A stretch of DNA of 64,000 nt, taken from positions 23,259,061 through 23,323,060 of the forward strand of contig CM067075.1 of the NCBI GenBank assembly GCA_033980235.1, given 5' to 3'. Made by a program: the position numbers and the translations under genes. The notes beneath the pieces are model-generated. The model was not told where the DNA came from, searched no databases, and worked only from the letters and a program-made list of their open reading frames with translations. Positions 44,640 through 56,640 of this stretch are shown here, in pieces; positions within the stretch are counted from its first letter, which is position 1; every line of letters starts with the position of its first letter. The stretch comes from Diadema setosum (lineage: Eukaryota; Echinodermata; Echinoidea; Diadematoida; Diadematidae).

Positions 44640-47600
44640 TTAGACAAAGTAGGGCAACATACTCAATCTACGTAATCAACTTGGCCAGTCTTGATGCCGC
44701 TCTTGATAATGCAGATTGGTCACGAGTATATGACAGTGACGATGTTAATTTGTCTTTTGACAATTTTATGAATATTTTGAATTGTTTTTTTGGATGATAT
44801 AATTCCTAAACAAAAGAAAAGAATGGATTATAAGAAGACTCCTAGGTTACCGTGGATAACTAAATCAATTCTCCGCTCAATTAACAGAAAAAAAAATCGT
44901 TTATATTATAAACACAAAATGGAAAATACTGATCAATCGAAAAGGAAATACACATCTTATAAAAATACACTAATCAGAATTTTACGTTTTGAGAAGAAAA
45001 ATTATTACTCACGACAGTTGTCAAAATTTCAGTTTGATATTAAAAATACATGGAAAGTTTTAAACCGGGCGATGAATATACAGAGCAAAAAAGTAGAGAT
45101 TGATCAAATTAAATCGGATGATAATTTGATTAACAATTCTGTTGATATTGCCAATGTTTTTAACTCTTATTTTTCTCAGATAGGTGAATCGCTTGCTCAA
45201 GATATCCCGGCCACAAAACAAAATTTTACTGAATTTTTAGGTCAATGTAACCCAAATTCTGGTTTTTTTTTTTTTTATTCTAACGAATAGGTATGAAATT
45301 ATTGATATTGTTTCTTCTGTTAAAAATAAGCGCAGTTCCGGTTATGATGGTATTGATAATTGTATTCTTAAAGGAGTCATATCTGCAATTGCAGACCCTT
45401 TGACTCATATCTTTAATTTGTCAATTTCTCATGGTATATTTCCTGATAAAATGAAATTGGCGAAAGTAATACCAATATATAAGAAGGGTGACAAACTGGA
45501 TATCAGTAATTATCGCCCAATTTCTTTATTATCTTCATTGTCTAAAGTATTAGAAAAAATAATTTATATTAGAATTATTAAATTTTTTAATTTGCATAAA
45601 ATTTTTACAAAGTCTCAGTTTGGATTTCGAGAAAAACATAGCACTATTCATGCAATTCTTCATTTCGTTGATAACGTGGTTAACGCAATTGACAACCACG
45701 CTCATTTAATTAGTAATTTTTTTGGACTTCTCCAAGGCCTTCGATACAATCAATCATAACATTTTACTTTATAAGTTATCGCATTATGGAATACGTGGGA
45801 AGGCCTTGGAGTGGTTTAAGAGTTACTTAGGTAATAGGAAACAGTTTGTTACTATTAAAGATAATAATTCAGTTATAAGAGATGTCAAGTGTGGTGTTCC
45901 ACAGGGAAGTCTTTTAGGACCGTTCTTATTCATAGTATATATCAATGACTTTTCTTCTGTTTCTGAAATACTTTCTTTTATTCATTTTGCAGATGATACC
46001 ACTGTTATTTTTGCTCACAACGATGTTGATATTTTAGTCCAAAAGGTTAACACAGAACTGTTAAAAGTTACTAATTGGGTCAGGGCTAATAAATTATCAT
46101 TGAATGTTCAAAAAACAAAATATATACTTTTCAGTAATACTGTCGAAGTATCAAATTCTAACATAGTTTTAGATGATAGTAATTTAGAAAGTGTATTAGA
46201 TTTTAAATTTCTTGGTATAATTGTTGACAGTAAACTGTCTTGGAAAACACATATTGATCATATCTGTAAAATTATTTCTCGTAATATAGGTGTTTTGAAC
46301 AGATTGAAATTTTATATTCCTCAAAAGTCATTACTCATGTTGTACTCCACTTTGATACTGCCTTATTTGAATTATGGAATTTTGGCTTGGGGTAATCATG
46401 GTAATACTCATCAGACCCTCTTGAATAGAATGTTGTTACTGCAGAAAAAAAAGCCCTCCGTATTATTTGTCATTCTCCTACACGTTCACATACAAATTTA
46501 CTGTTTGCGTCTAATAAGTTACTAAAAATAAATGAGTTGTTTTTATTCAACTTAGGTCAATTTATGTACATGTTTAATAACAGTTCACTTCCATCTATTT
46601 TTGATTCAATGTTCCTTTAAGACCAATCATTTCACTCCTATCCCACCCGACGTTCAAATGAATTTCATTTACCTTTTTTCCGAACAATTTTAGGGAAAAA
46701 TTCATTTATCTACACTGGTCCAAACTATTGGAATTCTCTGAACCACGATATAAAAACAGCTCCCTCTTTGTATTCATTTAAACGGAAATTAAAAGCCTAT
46801 CTTTTGCGATTTTACAATAACATTTGTCATGAATCGGATTAGTTTTACACGTTATTCACTTTGATACCCCTTTCATAAAATCCGCATAGTTGTTTACACA
46901 TTGTCGCTCGTACTGGCTGACCACCGCCAAGTTCGTGAATAAAGTTTTGGGTTAAGTTAGTCATGCAGTTGATGGATTTTTCTTCGGGATCTGCACTCTA
47001 TACGCTTATACAAATGAGGGATTTTTTTTTCCGTCTGGTCATGTCTCTGTCTTGTTTTTGTTTTCCATCGTCCAGCCCTCGTGTATCGTTATCTCCGTTG
47101 TGCTAGTCTTACTTCCTGTCGTAGTCTGTCTTTTGCGTTTAACTATAGCCTCGTCGATGTCCCAGTGTCGTTTTATGTCCGTTTATATGTTAATGTTGTC
47201 ATTTTGTGTTTTTCTTCCTTTTCTGTCTGACTCTTTATGGGCTTCCATTTCTAATTCTATTTTGTCAATGTTTTTAAACATTTTTTTCCTCTCTATTTTT
47301 TTTTTATGCTGTTACAACAATTTTCGCTGTTGTTGCTTCAGACATTTTCGTTGCTGTCCTGATGCCGATAATTATTTCCAATATTTTCACTGATTCTTTC
47401 TCTCCTGAGGGGCCCACACTCTACAAGCTTCGTCTTTTCAGTGGGTCCCTCCGTTTTTCGCCTTGTGTACGTTGATATTCAACTTTACTTTAATTTACTT
47501 CAGGCATTGTAATGTATATCTTTACTGCAAGTATACAAGTACCGTTTTACTCTGTTAAACTCACTTTGCTTGTTTGTTTGTTTGTTTGTTTGTTTGTTTT

Positions 47601-47695
47601 TTGGTACGATTCTTATCACTGAAGAAAGAGTGATGTATGTTATATTATTTTTTTTACTGTCGAGAAACGGAATAAACTTGAATTTGAATTTGAAT
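44640..47695 (+). mobile_element. CR1-like LINE, 5'-truncated
   Basis: Starts inside the linker before the RT, carries a full RT, continues through a C-terminal region ending about 46845, and has a long 3' UTR. It finishes with AATAAACTTGAATTTGAATTTGAAT, a short repeated tail typical of CR1/L2-type elements. No endonuclease, so it is 5' truncated. It lies in the large intron of the SRCR gene, same strand. Confidence 0.85.
44690..46845 (+). pseudogene. Reverse transcriptase ORF of the CR1-like LINE
   Basis: RT motifs in order: PWITKSILRSINRKKN (linker), SGYDGIDNCILK, KVIPIYKKGD, NYRPISLLS, QFGFREKHST, FSKAFDTINH (motif A, Asp intact), GVPQGSLLGP (motif B) and FADDTTVIF (catalytic FADD), then FLGIIVDSKLSW and LPYLNYGILAWG. 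The catalytic residues are all present. Four frame breaks interrupt it, each at a homopolymer: T run near 44790, T run near 45262, T run near 45722 and A run near 46445. Otherwise this copy looks young. Confidence 0.9.
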
Positions 47696-47748
47696 ATACA
47701 TGATATTCTGCTATAGAGATGAGAAAAGGACGAGAGAGGGCGCTATGA

Positions 47749-47941
47749 TATGAATGTAAGAATGACCCAAGTCCTTCATTCTTACATTCATATAAGATTT
47801 AACTCATTTATTTCAGGCACTTCCGGGGGTAATTAGGATTTATCATTTATACACAAGATGAGTCCATGCATAAGCTACAATTTCCCATGTCAAACTGAAT
47901 TTGGCAAAAAATTGGACTTGGGTTGTTCTTATATTCATATA
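47749..47941. mobile_element. MITE, sister of 43805-44030
   Basis: TATGAATGTAAGAATGACCC opens it and GGACTTGGGTTGTTCTTATA, followed by TTCATATA, closes it in inverted form. A second internal hairpin (ACCCAAGTCC, TTCATTCTTACATTCATA) sits near its left end. Confidence 0.65.
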
Positions 47942-48369
47942 CTCAATTTGATATGTGAAATATGAGGAATCTACGTAGAAGCATTACTTATATGGTGTAG
48001 ATTCCCAGATGCTGATGTGAGATTACTTCTCTTACTTGATATTTACAATTGAAAAGAATGACAAAATTTGTGAATTGGGGAAATATAAACGTCGAAGAAT
48101 TAAAAAAAAAAAGAAGAAAAGACGAAGAAAACAATGTCCGCGAAATCAAACCTTCTGGAGAGTTGCGTGATCAACCGAGCGAGGTACAAGACAGATACAG
48201 TGTACAAGAGCAGAAATACAAAATATGCACAAAGAAGGTTCAGGAGTTATTAAAGAAATCGCGAGCAAGGCACATAGCAGTAAAATAACATGAATTCAGG
48301 AATGCTTTTTGCGAAATCCAAATCATCTATTATATTACAGTCGTTAAAAATTGGAACAAACACGTATAT
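47942..48369. other. No supported gene
   Basis: An 80-codon Lys/Glu-rich open frame (48049-48288) has no recognised domain and spans an A run. I do not call it a gene. Confidence 0.3.
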
Positions 48370-48834
48370 ACACAATCTTTTCAAGTAATTTGAAAAAGGA
48401 AGTTAATCCGATATATTGGTCAATAATTTCGATAATTTCCCAGTTCATCCTCTCTGCCCTTTTTATATATCAGGATACCTTTAGTGATTTTCATTCTAGT
48501 AGGCACTACACCATTCATTAATGACAAATTGAATATATGGGCGAGAGGTACGACAATCTCATGTACGATATATTTCAGAAGATAATTAGAAATTTCATCA
48601 TAACAAGTACTTTTTTTTTAGCTTTAAGATTATTTACGAAAGCAACCATTTCGGACTCTATAATACAGGCATACAAAACAAAGATTGATTATTGCGATGA
48701 CTTAAATACGTAAAAAAAAAACCCGGTATATCTGTTTCCGGAATGGCATTAGCTAGATTGGGTCCGACATTAACAAAATATGAATTAAACGCTTCAAAGA
48801 TTTCATTAACATATTTTAACTCTTAACTCTATAG
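48370..48834 (-). pseudogene. CR1-like LINE RT fragment
   Basis: Minus-strand translation shows FNSYFVNVGPNLA, ISNYLLKY, PLAHIFNLSL, VPTRMKITKG and IYKKGREDE. This is the N-terminal part of an RT like that at 45 kb, with frame breaks. It stops at the MITE at 48837. Confidence 0.65.
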
Positions 48835-48836
48835 TA

Positions 48837-49090
48837 CTCTCTCTAAAAAAAAAAAAAAGAGTCTCTTGAAGGAGTGAATAACACAAAAGAGTGAATCTAG
48901 AGTGAAATTGGAGTGAATTATGAGTGAAAAAAGTTCATTTAACTCATTTTATACAGAGTAACCGCAGGGTAAGGGTCAATCGAATATTTTGGAGTGATTC
49001 CTGAGGTCACTGTAGTGAAAATGAACATTTTCACTCAAACTTCACTCTTTTCTTTTATTCACTCCTTCAAGAGTGAACATTTTTCTCTTG
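48837..49090. mobile_element. TA-flanked palindromic MITE (GAGTGAAAA family)
   Basis: Begins CTCTCTCTAAAAA after TA, ends CTCTTG before TA. The middle carries GAGTGATTCCTGAGGTCACT and many GAGTGAA / TTCACTC words. Same family as 61727-61954 but more decayed. Confidence 0.65.
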
Positions 49091-50983
49091 TATGGCAACG
49101 TGGCTTTGATGTTCCATTCTCAAAGCCGCTCTTCAATAATGTTTTTTGACATGGAGACAAAAGAGAGGTTCTTAGTTTTTATCAATTTCATGAAATCCTG
49201 CACTGAATATTTTGATAATTCAACGGAATAAATCAGATTTCAGATTTTCTTCAGTCGTTTAATTATCTTGTTATTAATACCTTAGCAGGGACAAAAGGAA
49301 TACTTGAATAATTTCTTTCGCCAAGTTAAGTACCTGAATGTGAAATCTTTCGGACTATGCTATTGGATAATACGTGTTTCTGCATGTCTGATAGCTTTTA
49401 ACATGTAAAGGACAATAATGATTTCTGTTTACACGTTCTGTTCTCTACGAACATAATAATTGCAGCCAATTTTGAAAGAGACAGCCACCTGCTGCTCGCC
49501 CGTTTGTTTGTTTGATTGTTTGATTTTCGTGATTGAGAAATGGTGCACAGAAACGTTGTGTTTTTATTTAGCATGTCTAGAGAGCATAACTTCTCCGCTG
49601 CACGAAGCATATGAGAACTATGTTTGCAAGAAAAACAAAACAACACAAAACAAACCAACAGCAACAACACACATTTATATGGAGTTTAGGGTGTGTAGGC
49701 TATTAATCAAGGTAAAAACGTTAAAAACCTATTTAAACATACCCATATAACATAACCAAAAAAAAATAAATAAATAATGCCATTGTGACGAATACTGATA
49801 CTAGTTATCAAAAGTTGCGAGATTCCACAAAAAGAAGAAAGAAACAAAAAGGAAGTAGGTATACATATCACAACCAAAATAGCGGAACTTAGATACTCTG
49901 CGGCAGGTGGGTTTGAGTGGGTGTGCGCGTGTGTGTGTCTTGTCAGTGTGAGGATCGTTGACGTGCATGTTGTATGTATGTATGTGTGCGTGTGTGTTCT
50001 CACAAATCGCCTCGATATTTCTTTTTCTTTAGAGAAACAATTTTAATTAATGGAATATGTCCATTTGCTTTGACCAAATCGTCATGTCCCCGTTTAGCGG
50101 GCATTTTGCGAGAATATATGTGTTTTTCAGTGGAAAATAAGCAAAGAAAATGAGGTTCCATCAGAATATGTGTGTTAGAAAAAGAAAAAAAAAAGTTTTC
50201 TTTCTTTGGTTAAAAAAAAAGAGTCACACTGTACGTTTGACGTTATTTGCTCAATGTTTGTGTATACCGCATTTTGTCTTTGCATAATGTAAGATCGACA
50301 TTATCTTGTACAATATTTGTGTATAATGCAGTTCGTTTTTGTATAATGTTTTGTTTCTGTTTTTTTAATAAAAATTTGAGCGAAATTCGAACAAAGAATC
50401 AAAATAAAATCGTGATGGCGGGGGCGTATCGTTATGGGGATCGTGCCTACTGTCTGCTATAACCTAAAAATGTTAAACCATTATAAAGGTTGAGTTTTTG
50501 AGATTTTATTGCCAACATAAACAGAATGACACGTTTCCCGTTATCATAGGTCTACTATGATTATAAAATACATATCCGTACACAGTTCCTTATGGCCGAA
50601 ATATATACCCGAACTCCGAAGGTTTGTTAATCCGAAAATGAAAAAGGTTCGCTTTTCCTTAAGTTCGATATTCCCAAACATACAATTCTCTATGCCAATA
50701 GATGTTTGTTAATGAAAAAAAAAACCAACAGTTCCTTAATCAGATATTTGCAGCGTTGTTCCGAACGTTTTGGTTATATTCCAAGGATTCGTTAATCCGT
50801 AAATTAAAAAAAAAAGGTTCGTTAATTCGAAATAAAAAAAAAAAAATGTAGCTTACTTACAAACCTTCGGAATCGTTCTTCGGTGCACTCTTGTATTACC
50901 ACTATAAGAAAATGAAAGACAGCACGTTCATCCATTTTTTTCTGGACATCCACTCAACACGAAATGAGCTAAACAAAGTTCTT
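49091..50983. other. Non-coding intron; relic of the TTCGTTAATCCGAA repeat
   Basis: (GT)n-type runs near 49918-49945 and 49976-49998. 50600-50880 holds decayed CCGAAGG-TTGTTAATCCGAA words as at 32.5 kb. No exon recognised. Confidence 0.4.
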
Positions 50984-51083
50984 GCTGCAACTGATTGACA
51001 AATTGCCCTACATCGACGCAAATAAGCACTGAATTGATCAATGTTTTAGTAGTAGCCATGATAAAAAAAAAAATTGACGTACA

Positions 51084-51155
51084 TACTCGAGCAGGATTCG
51101 AACCTACGACCTCCTGATCACCGGGCAGGCGTCATCTCCACTAGACCATCGAGCT
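51084..51155 (-). mobile_element. tRNA-like head of SINE family B (72 nt)
   Basis: A box TGGTCTAGTGG and B box GGTTCGAATCC at tRNA spacing. Acceptor ends pair at six of seven positions and the T and D arms pair. In a 7-nt anticodon loop the base before the anticodon is C rather than U, and one anticodon-stem pair is broken. The same sequence recurs in the second repeat copy (51361-51412 plus 51681-51700). A SINE head is more likely than an expressed tRNA. Confidence 0.6.
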
Positions 51156-51411
51156 TTCGCCCGACAGCAAGTGTTGGTTCTAATCCTTATAGCATGCAGC
51201 GGGTACTGCTTTATTATCCAAATTCATGAAATTTTTCTTCCGTCGAGATGTTTTCGTTGGAACTGATTGACAAATTGCCCTACATCTACGTAAATAAGCA
51301 CTGAATTGATCAGTGTTCTAGTAGTAGCCATGATTTTTTTTTTTAAATCATGGGCGTACATACTCGAGCAGAATTCGAACCTACGACCTCCTGATCACCG
51401 GACAGGCGTCA

Positions 51412-51412
<1 letters not shown>

Positions 51413-51478
<66 letters not shown>

Positions 51479-51680
51479 CATTTTCCATCTGTGAAGATGC
51501 TGGGTAGCCCATATTCAGCTACACTAAGCTGGTCTTCCATGGGGTCCAGTTGGATGAGGGGTGGGACCACTTCATCGGGTTAGACACCCTGCTCTTTGCG
51601 ATGAATGAATGAAGCGGGATCTTTCACGTGCATGAGCTATGACTCTCTCATACACGGGACCTCCATTTTATGTCCTATCC
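51413..51680 (-). mobile_element. SINE family A nested in SINE family B
   Basis: Body of family A without its tRNA-like head, with a (TTG)n (i.e. CAA on the SINE strand) tail of about 66 bp at 51413-51478. It separates GCGTCAT from ACTAGACC, which are four bases apart in the uninterrupted family-B copy at 51130-51145. Confidence 0.75.
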
Positions 51681-51795
51681 ACTAGACCACCGAGCTTTCG
51701 CCCGACAGCAAGTGTTGGTTCTAATTCTTATAACATGCAGCGGGTACTGCTTTATTTACGTCGATGTAGGGCAATTTGTCAATCAGGTGCAACGA

Positions 51796-52302
51796 AAACA
51801 TCAGGACGGAAGAATTTCATGAATTGAGTAAAAAAGTTCCTCCTATTGATGGGAATAACCTTCCGGTCTATCTAACGTATGTTCTAGGAGAAGAACCAGG
51901 AAATGGGTTGATGTTCCTGAATTTTTGAGGCTGTAGATGCAAAAGAGCTCCCGAGCACTGCTCATTCTTGCATAATCTAGCACAAAGGCATCTGCATGCT
52001 ACTATGTCATTAAAGCATATGGGACAAAACAACATGCAATAACGTTTGAAGTCAGAATACATGTATTTTGTTTCTTTATTTGATATTATAAACACATATT
52101 TCATATGTGACCATGCATTACAAAACCAACAAAAAATCGCATCCCCTGATTTTCCCGGATTTCCACCAAAGATTTATATTCGACTCAATGAAGTATTAGA
52201 ACATCATTGTACCAATGGGAATGATCTGGAGGTCGTTCCCAATTCGACATTACCCATTCATCATGAAATATGGATTCAAAAGGCTCCTTTTATGCTGCTT
52301 GG
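51796..52302. other. Non-coding intron sequence
   Basis: Nothing recognised. Confidence 0.35.
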
Positions 52303-52510
52303 TCAAACGTGAATTGACAATCAGCTAAATTCTGTCACGTAGCAGCCTATTCCGTCAAGAATGGGACCTTTAGAATCATGCAAGAATGCCCGTGTAGAGC
52401 TTTGTTGACATAAGGTTTTATATTATGTATTTCCTCTTTTAATTCTATACGCACATTAGAGTGCTTTATGCGGGTTTGACATAAAAGAGGTAACAAGATT
52501 CTCTCAAACA
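52303..52510. repeat. Diverged relative of the 34.4/35.3-kb duplicated block
   Basis: Shares order and wording with 34354-34590: GGTCAAACGTGAA, CAATCAGCT, AATCATGCA, TTTTATATTATG, CCTCTTT, GTGCTTTATGCGGGT. Confidence 0.55.
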
Positions 52511-55388
52511 TTAGAAGGACCTCAAAAGATATGCATATGCATATTGATTGACGCTGATGAGGTGTGAAGTGAAGTGTAGAGGTAGTAGAGGGAGAACTGG
52601 CCGAGTAGTGGACGCTCCAAGATGATGCAAGTACTGAGGTAATTTTATAGCCCGTTTAGTTTAGCCGTCATGTCAATGGATCTCTGACGTTCGATGTACG
52701 TCTCATGCGTCACTCATTTGTTCCGCGTACATTTTGTCCTGTGGGCACGCGGTTCAATTATTCATTTCTCATGCGTTTGCGCACGTTCCTCTGTCCTATA
52801 CACAATATTTTGCGATGCACAATGAAAGTAAAAGACAGTGATTTAGAATTAAATGTTTGCTTTTTGTGGGTTTTTTTAAGGGTGAGTAGATCTGATGTGA
52901 CGTCAAAATACGAGAAAAGGGTATCCCTGATGGATGGTATGCCTCATACTGTCTGGAATGTGGACGTCATTCAGGACGTAAAGCATAAGTTTATAGCTTG
53001 GTCAAAACAGGAATATTTCAGAGAATTCTTGGTTTCTGTGAACAGGAAGTGATGACGTCAAGTGGAGGCTTGACCAGTGCAAAAAGAAATATTTAAGAAA
53101 GTTTTGACAGGTCAGCCAATAAGAAACAGAAGGCAATTTTGGCAGGGGGCAGGACTTCTGTAAAAACTTTCCAGGAAGTCACTTCATTTGACTTACTTTA
53201 CCTGGAGGCCTATGTCATGTATGGTCCAACAAATGTACAAATATGTAATGTTTAGGCGCAAAATTCAGATGCCACAAATCATTAAGGAACACTCATGATC
53301 AGGCTACGTCACTTCGAAATTGGGCAGTTCAGGGAAGCAGAGTGTTGAAATCATTGTGATTCAGGGATTGCTGCATTTCGGCTCGGACAGCATGACCGTC
53401 CAGAAGAAAATCACTCACCAGGATTTGAGTTTAAACACCAACAACTGTTGTAAGTACATGGCCAATTAATTGAGAGTTATTTGTGCCTTGTAAGTTTGTT
53501 TGTAGTTCCCAATATTGCATTGTATGTGTACAGTTTGTATGCCAAACCGAATTTTGATTGCATTGTTGAAGAAATAGAGACCAGGAACAACGTTTAGATT
53601 AATCATCCCCTACCATGTGCCTTCTCAACGTTAAAATATAATGATACATTGTGAAACATTATCATGGAAATTATTTGTGGTTAATAGGATGGAATATGAA
53701 TGTGTTTTGTTAAATTTGTATGAATAGAATCAAGGATAACAAAAGACCACAAATTATAAGGGAAGTATTATGTTATCAAATTAACAGGTTGTTTGGGGTT
53801 CCAAGGAGGACTAAAGTTTGGGGTTCCAACAAGGACTAAAGTTGGGAAGCCAACGATCAGAAAGGGGAGACGACCAGCTACTTCAGGCAGGGCATCGTCG
53901 ACCGCCTAGAGCAATCAAGCAAGGGAGTTTCTAGTACCACGTACCGAGCAGAGCAACCGACCTCGAGATCAAGTCGCATTGACAATCTGCAGTTATGTTA
54001 TTATTAAGCTTGTAAGCCATTACAACTTTGAAACCAGTATAATAAATTGATTGTTATATTGTAAGAATATTGTGTGACTGGCTACTTATTTCGAGACACA
54101 TGAGTTGCACAAGTCGAAAGAGTTGGTTGAATGAATGGTAATAACAATCTGCTGCATTTTGAGGAAATAAATCTTTGACTGTAAAGAAAAGATCCCAGTC
54201 ATAGGGAGGACTTTCGTTCCTCACATTAAGAGGAAAGTCCCCTGTGATTATGGTTTATTGAGGAAAAAATGGTATTTCCTTATATCTTACAGGCTTTATT
54301 GCAGAAGTTGTACATGATAAGACGTTTTGTGACCTACACATTATGCATCAAATGTGAAATCTCGATTTTTTTAGATCACTGCTCCCAATGGTATAACAGT
54401 GACTGTAAGACAATGTCGTAAGAACTTTTATTTGTTTTGGTTTGTATTTCAGTACTTGAACAAATTGCACGCGGTGTCTGTATAACTTTTTTTTTGTACA
54501 TAAATTACATTTATATACCTACGTACGTGTATATTATTATTGATGAGTTTATTGTTCTTGAATTTATATGTTGTCAAACTGATTTAGCTTTTTCCATTCT
54601 GTTGCGATGTTTCACGTTTTCTATAGGTTTTCCCATTCATTTTTAAACTTTTTTCATTCAATTTCACAAATTTCTACTTCACTTTCGTCGCAGGATGTCG
54701 GGAATAGGCCAATCTTACTTTCAAATTCGTCTTTCGTCGTTCATTTTCAAATAAAGTCCATGCAATTTAGTCATTTGGCATACATTTTCGTCAATTACAG
54801 TTCAAATTCGTCAGTCTCACTCGCAGCACTCAAAACAACAGGATCGATTTCGTCTTTTGTCAATCTCTTTCGTTAAATTTTCATTCATATTCGTCTCATA
54901 TCTCTATCCGGTGTGATATTCCAGTCATTCATGTATTTTCTTTTTCTGTAACAGTTTACATTTTACATTCAGGAGTTAACATACACACAAGTGCCCACCC
55001 CCCCCCCCCCCCCACACACACACAGAACCACAGATACAGACACACACACACAAGCAATCCGAGTACATGCTGATATACACAGACGTACCGTCTCGCAAAC
55101 GAAAACCCTGACAAACGATTTCTAGGCAAACATGAATAAAGACAAAATTTAAAGGTAGAATTGTAGCCTGTTTAATGTCAAAGAATGGATAACATAATGA
55201 TGTTTGCTGCTTTCCAGGGTACAAAATTTAAAGTTTGCTTCATGCATTATTATGCGAAAACCTGAACATTACGAGTTAAAGTTCAAAAGGTGACACTGAC
55301 ATATTGTCCTGGGTTATGACTTTTGACTGTCGTTTGTTGTTATGCGGGAAAATACAAGGTGAGAATGTGTGTAACCAGTTCGGACAGG
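52511..55388. other. Non-coding intron sequence
   Basis: 53800-53860 has two direct copies of GGGGTTCCAA(G/C)(G/A)AGGACTAAAGTT. C run plus (CA)n at 54998-55025. No exon or transposon protein recognised. Confidence 0.35.
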
Positions 55389-56640
55389 TCATGCTGGTGG
55401 AGTGATACTCGATAGGACAGGCAAATACCTGACTGGTGCTGGGCGTAAGCACCCACTGGCTATCATCATGATGTTGTTGAGTGTAGCATCCAGTTCGCTA
55501 AAGTGGGTGCTCCTGCGCCATGCGGGAGCAGCATATAGAGGGCTTGGGCGCCTATTCGAAGGGTCCTGGTATGATCTCCCCAGAAAGAGCCAGCAACACG
55601 GGTAGGAGATTTTCCTTGATGTCGATTTGCCTCGTAGTGCATCAACGTGCTGTTTGAAAGTGAGTTGTCTGTCCAGTTTCACCTAAAGATATTAAGTTGG
55701 GGTGGTGATGCAAGCTTGTCGGTAAGTTCCCAATGAGTCTCCTTCGTGTTCAGGGTAAAAAGTGTTGTTGTGGCTTTTGCAGTACCCGCAGCTTAAGTCT
55801 CCATGTATAGTAAGCGATAACATTCATGTCTGATGTAAACCTTTCCTCTACCGTTGTCTAACTTCTTTCGGAATACAGGGTTGCAGGATTAATGAGAGAT
55901 TCCTGATATAAATGTTGGAAAGCGTAGGGCCAATACTGAACTTTGGGGAATTCCATTTTTCAATCCGTGCATTCGGCTGACCTGTCCGTCACTTGTCTTG
56001 AAGGTGAAACTGCGGTTGGAAATAATATTGCAGATGAACCGCACTAGGTGACGGTCAGGGATGGTTTGAAGTAGCTTCAGACTAAGACCCTGGTGCAATA
56101 CTGTGTCATAAGCTGCGTCAAGGTCCACCAAGATCTTGAGACGCTTTCCAAAAGCATCCTCGATGTCATCAGTAAGATTGACGGTCTGATGGATGGTGCT
56201 CCTACCATGGCGGAAGCCAGCTTGTTCGTCAGGCATATGAGGATAAATAACAGGTTCAAAACAGGCTGGGAGAGCCTTTCAAGAAGGAGCAAGAAAGGAC
56301 TATAATCTATTGGGTAGTCGGCTGGCTCGTTGGGTTTTTGTATGCGCCGATTGTTGCCCTGCGCCAGATTGTGGATACTGTTAGGTTTGAAACAATATGA
56401 GAAGAAACTCCTGAGCCATTCCACACATCATGGGCAACAGTGAACAAGAAACACCGGGGGAATGTTTTTCTGGTACGCGGGCCTTTCCGCACTTGAGTCG
56501 GTCAATGGATGGCATTTGCTCCTCGAAAGGGAAGGATATAGAGAGAAAGCCATCAAAACCAGGAGCCCGCAACAAGCGCGATACGATCTATCATGTAATA
56601 AGTTATTGATGAGAATGTGCTGTGCTTCGTCCGTGAAACT
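55389..56640 (-). pseudogene. Jockey-like LINE RT, broken
   Basis: Minus strand: DEQAGFRHGRST, a motif A remnant (LVDLDAAYDTVLH), NRSFTFKTSDG, LKNGIPQSSVLA (motif B, with S where the usual G of QGS stands), then in another frame VKLDR-type MKLDRQLTFKQHVDALRG, APAWRRS and GCLRPAPVRYLPVLS. The segment holding the YADD box between motif B and the thumb is missing or scrambled (55680-55890). Non-functional. Confidence 0.82.

Larger units (their letters stand above)
50984..51795 (-). mobile_element. SINE family B, two tandem copies between inverted arms
   Basis: Two copies (about 50984-51257 and 51258-51795) share the arm AACTGATTGACAAATTGCCC, continuing TACAT, and a tRNA-like head. The far right end carries the same arm inverted (GATGTAGGGCAATTTGTC then AATCAG). 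So a tRNA-like body lies between inverted arms of about 35 bp. The second copy is split by a SINE-A at 51413-51680. Confidence 0.65.

Noticed and set aside
48049..48288. 80-codon Lys/Glu-rich open frame
   Set aside because: Low-complexity, contains a long A run, no domain, flanked by MITE and LINE fragments.
51084..51155. Possible tRNA gene with near-complete cloverleaf
   Set aside because: Repeated within 280 bp, base before the anticodon is C instead of U, one anticodon-stem mismatch, and embedded in a repeat: more likely a SINE head.
52705..53052. 115-codon plus-strand open frame in the large intron
   Set aside because: No domain, no splice sites in matching phase, and composition like the flanking non-coding DNA.
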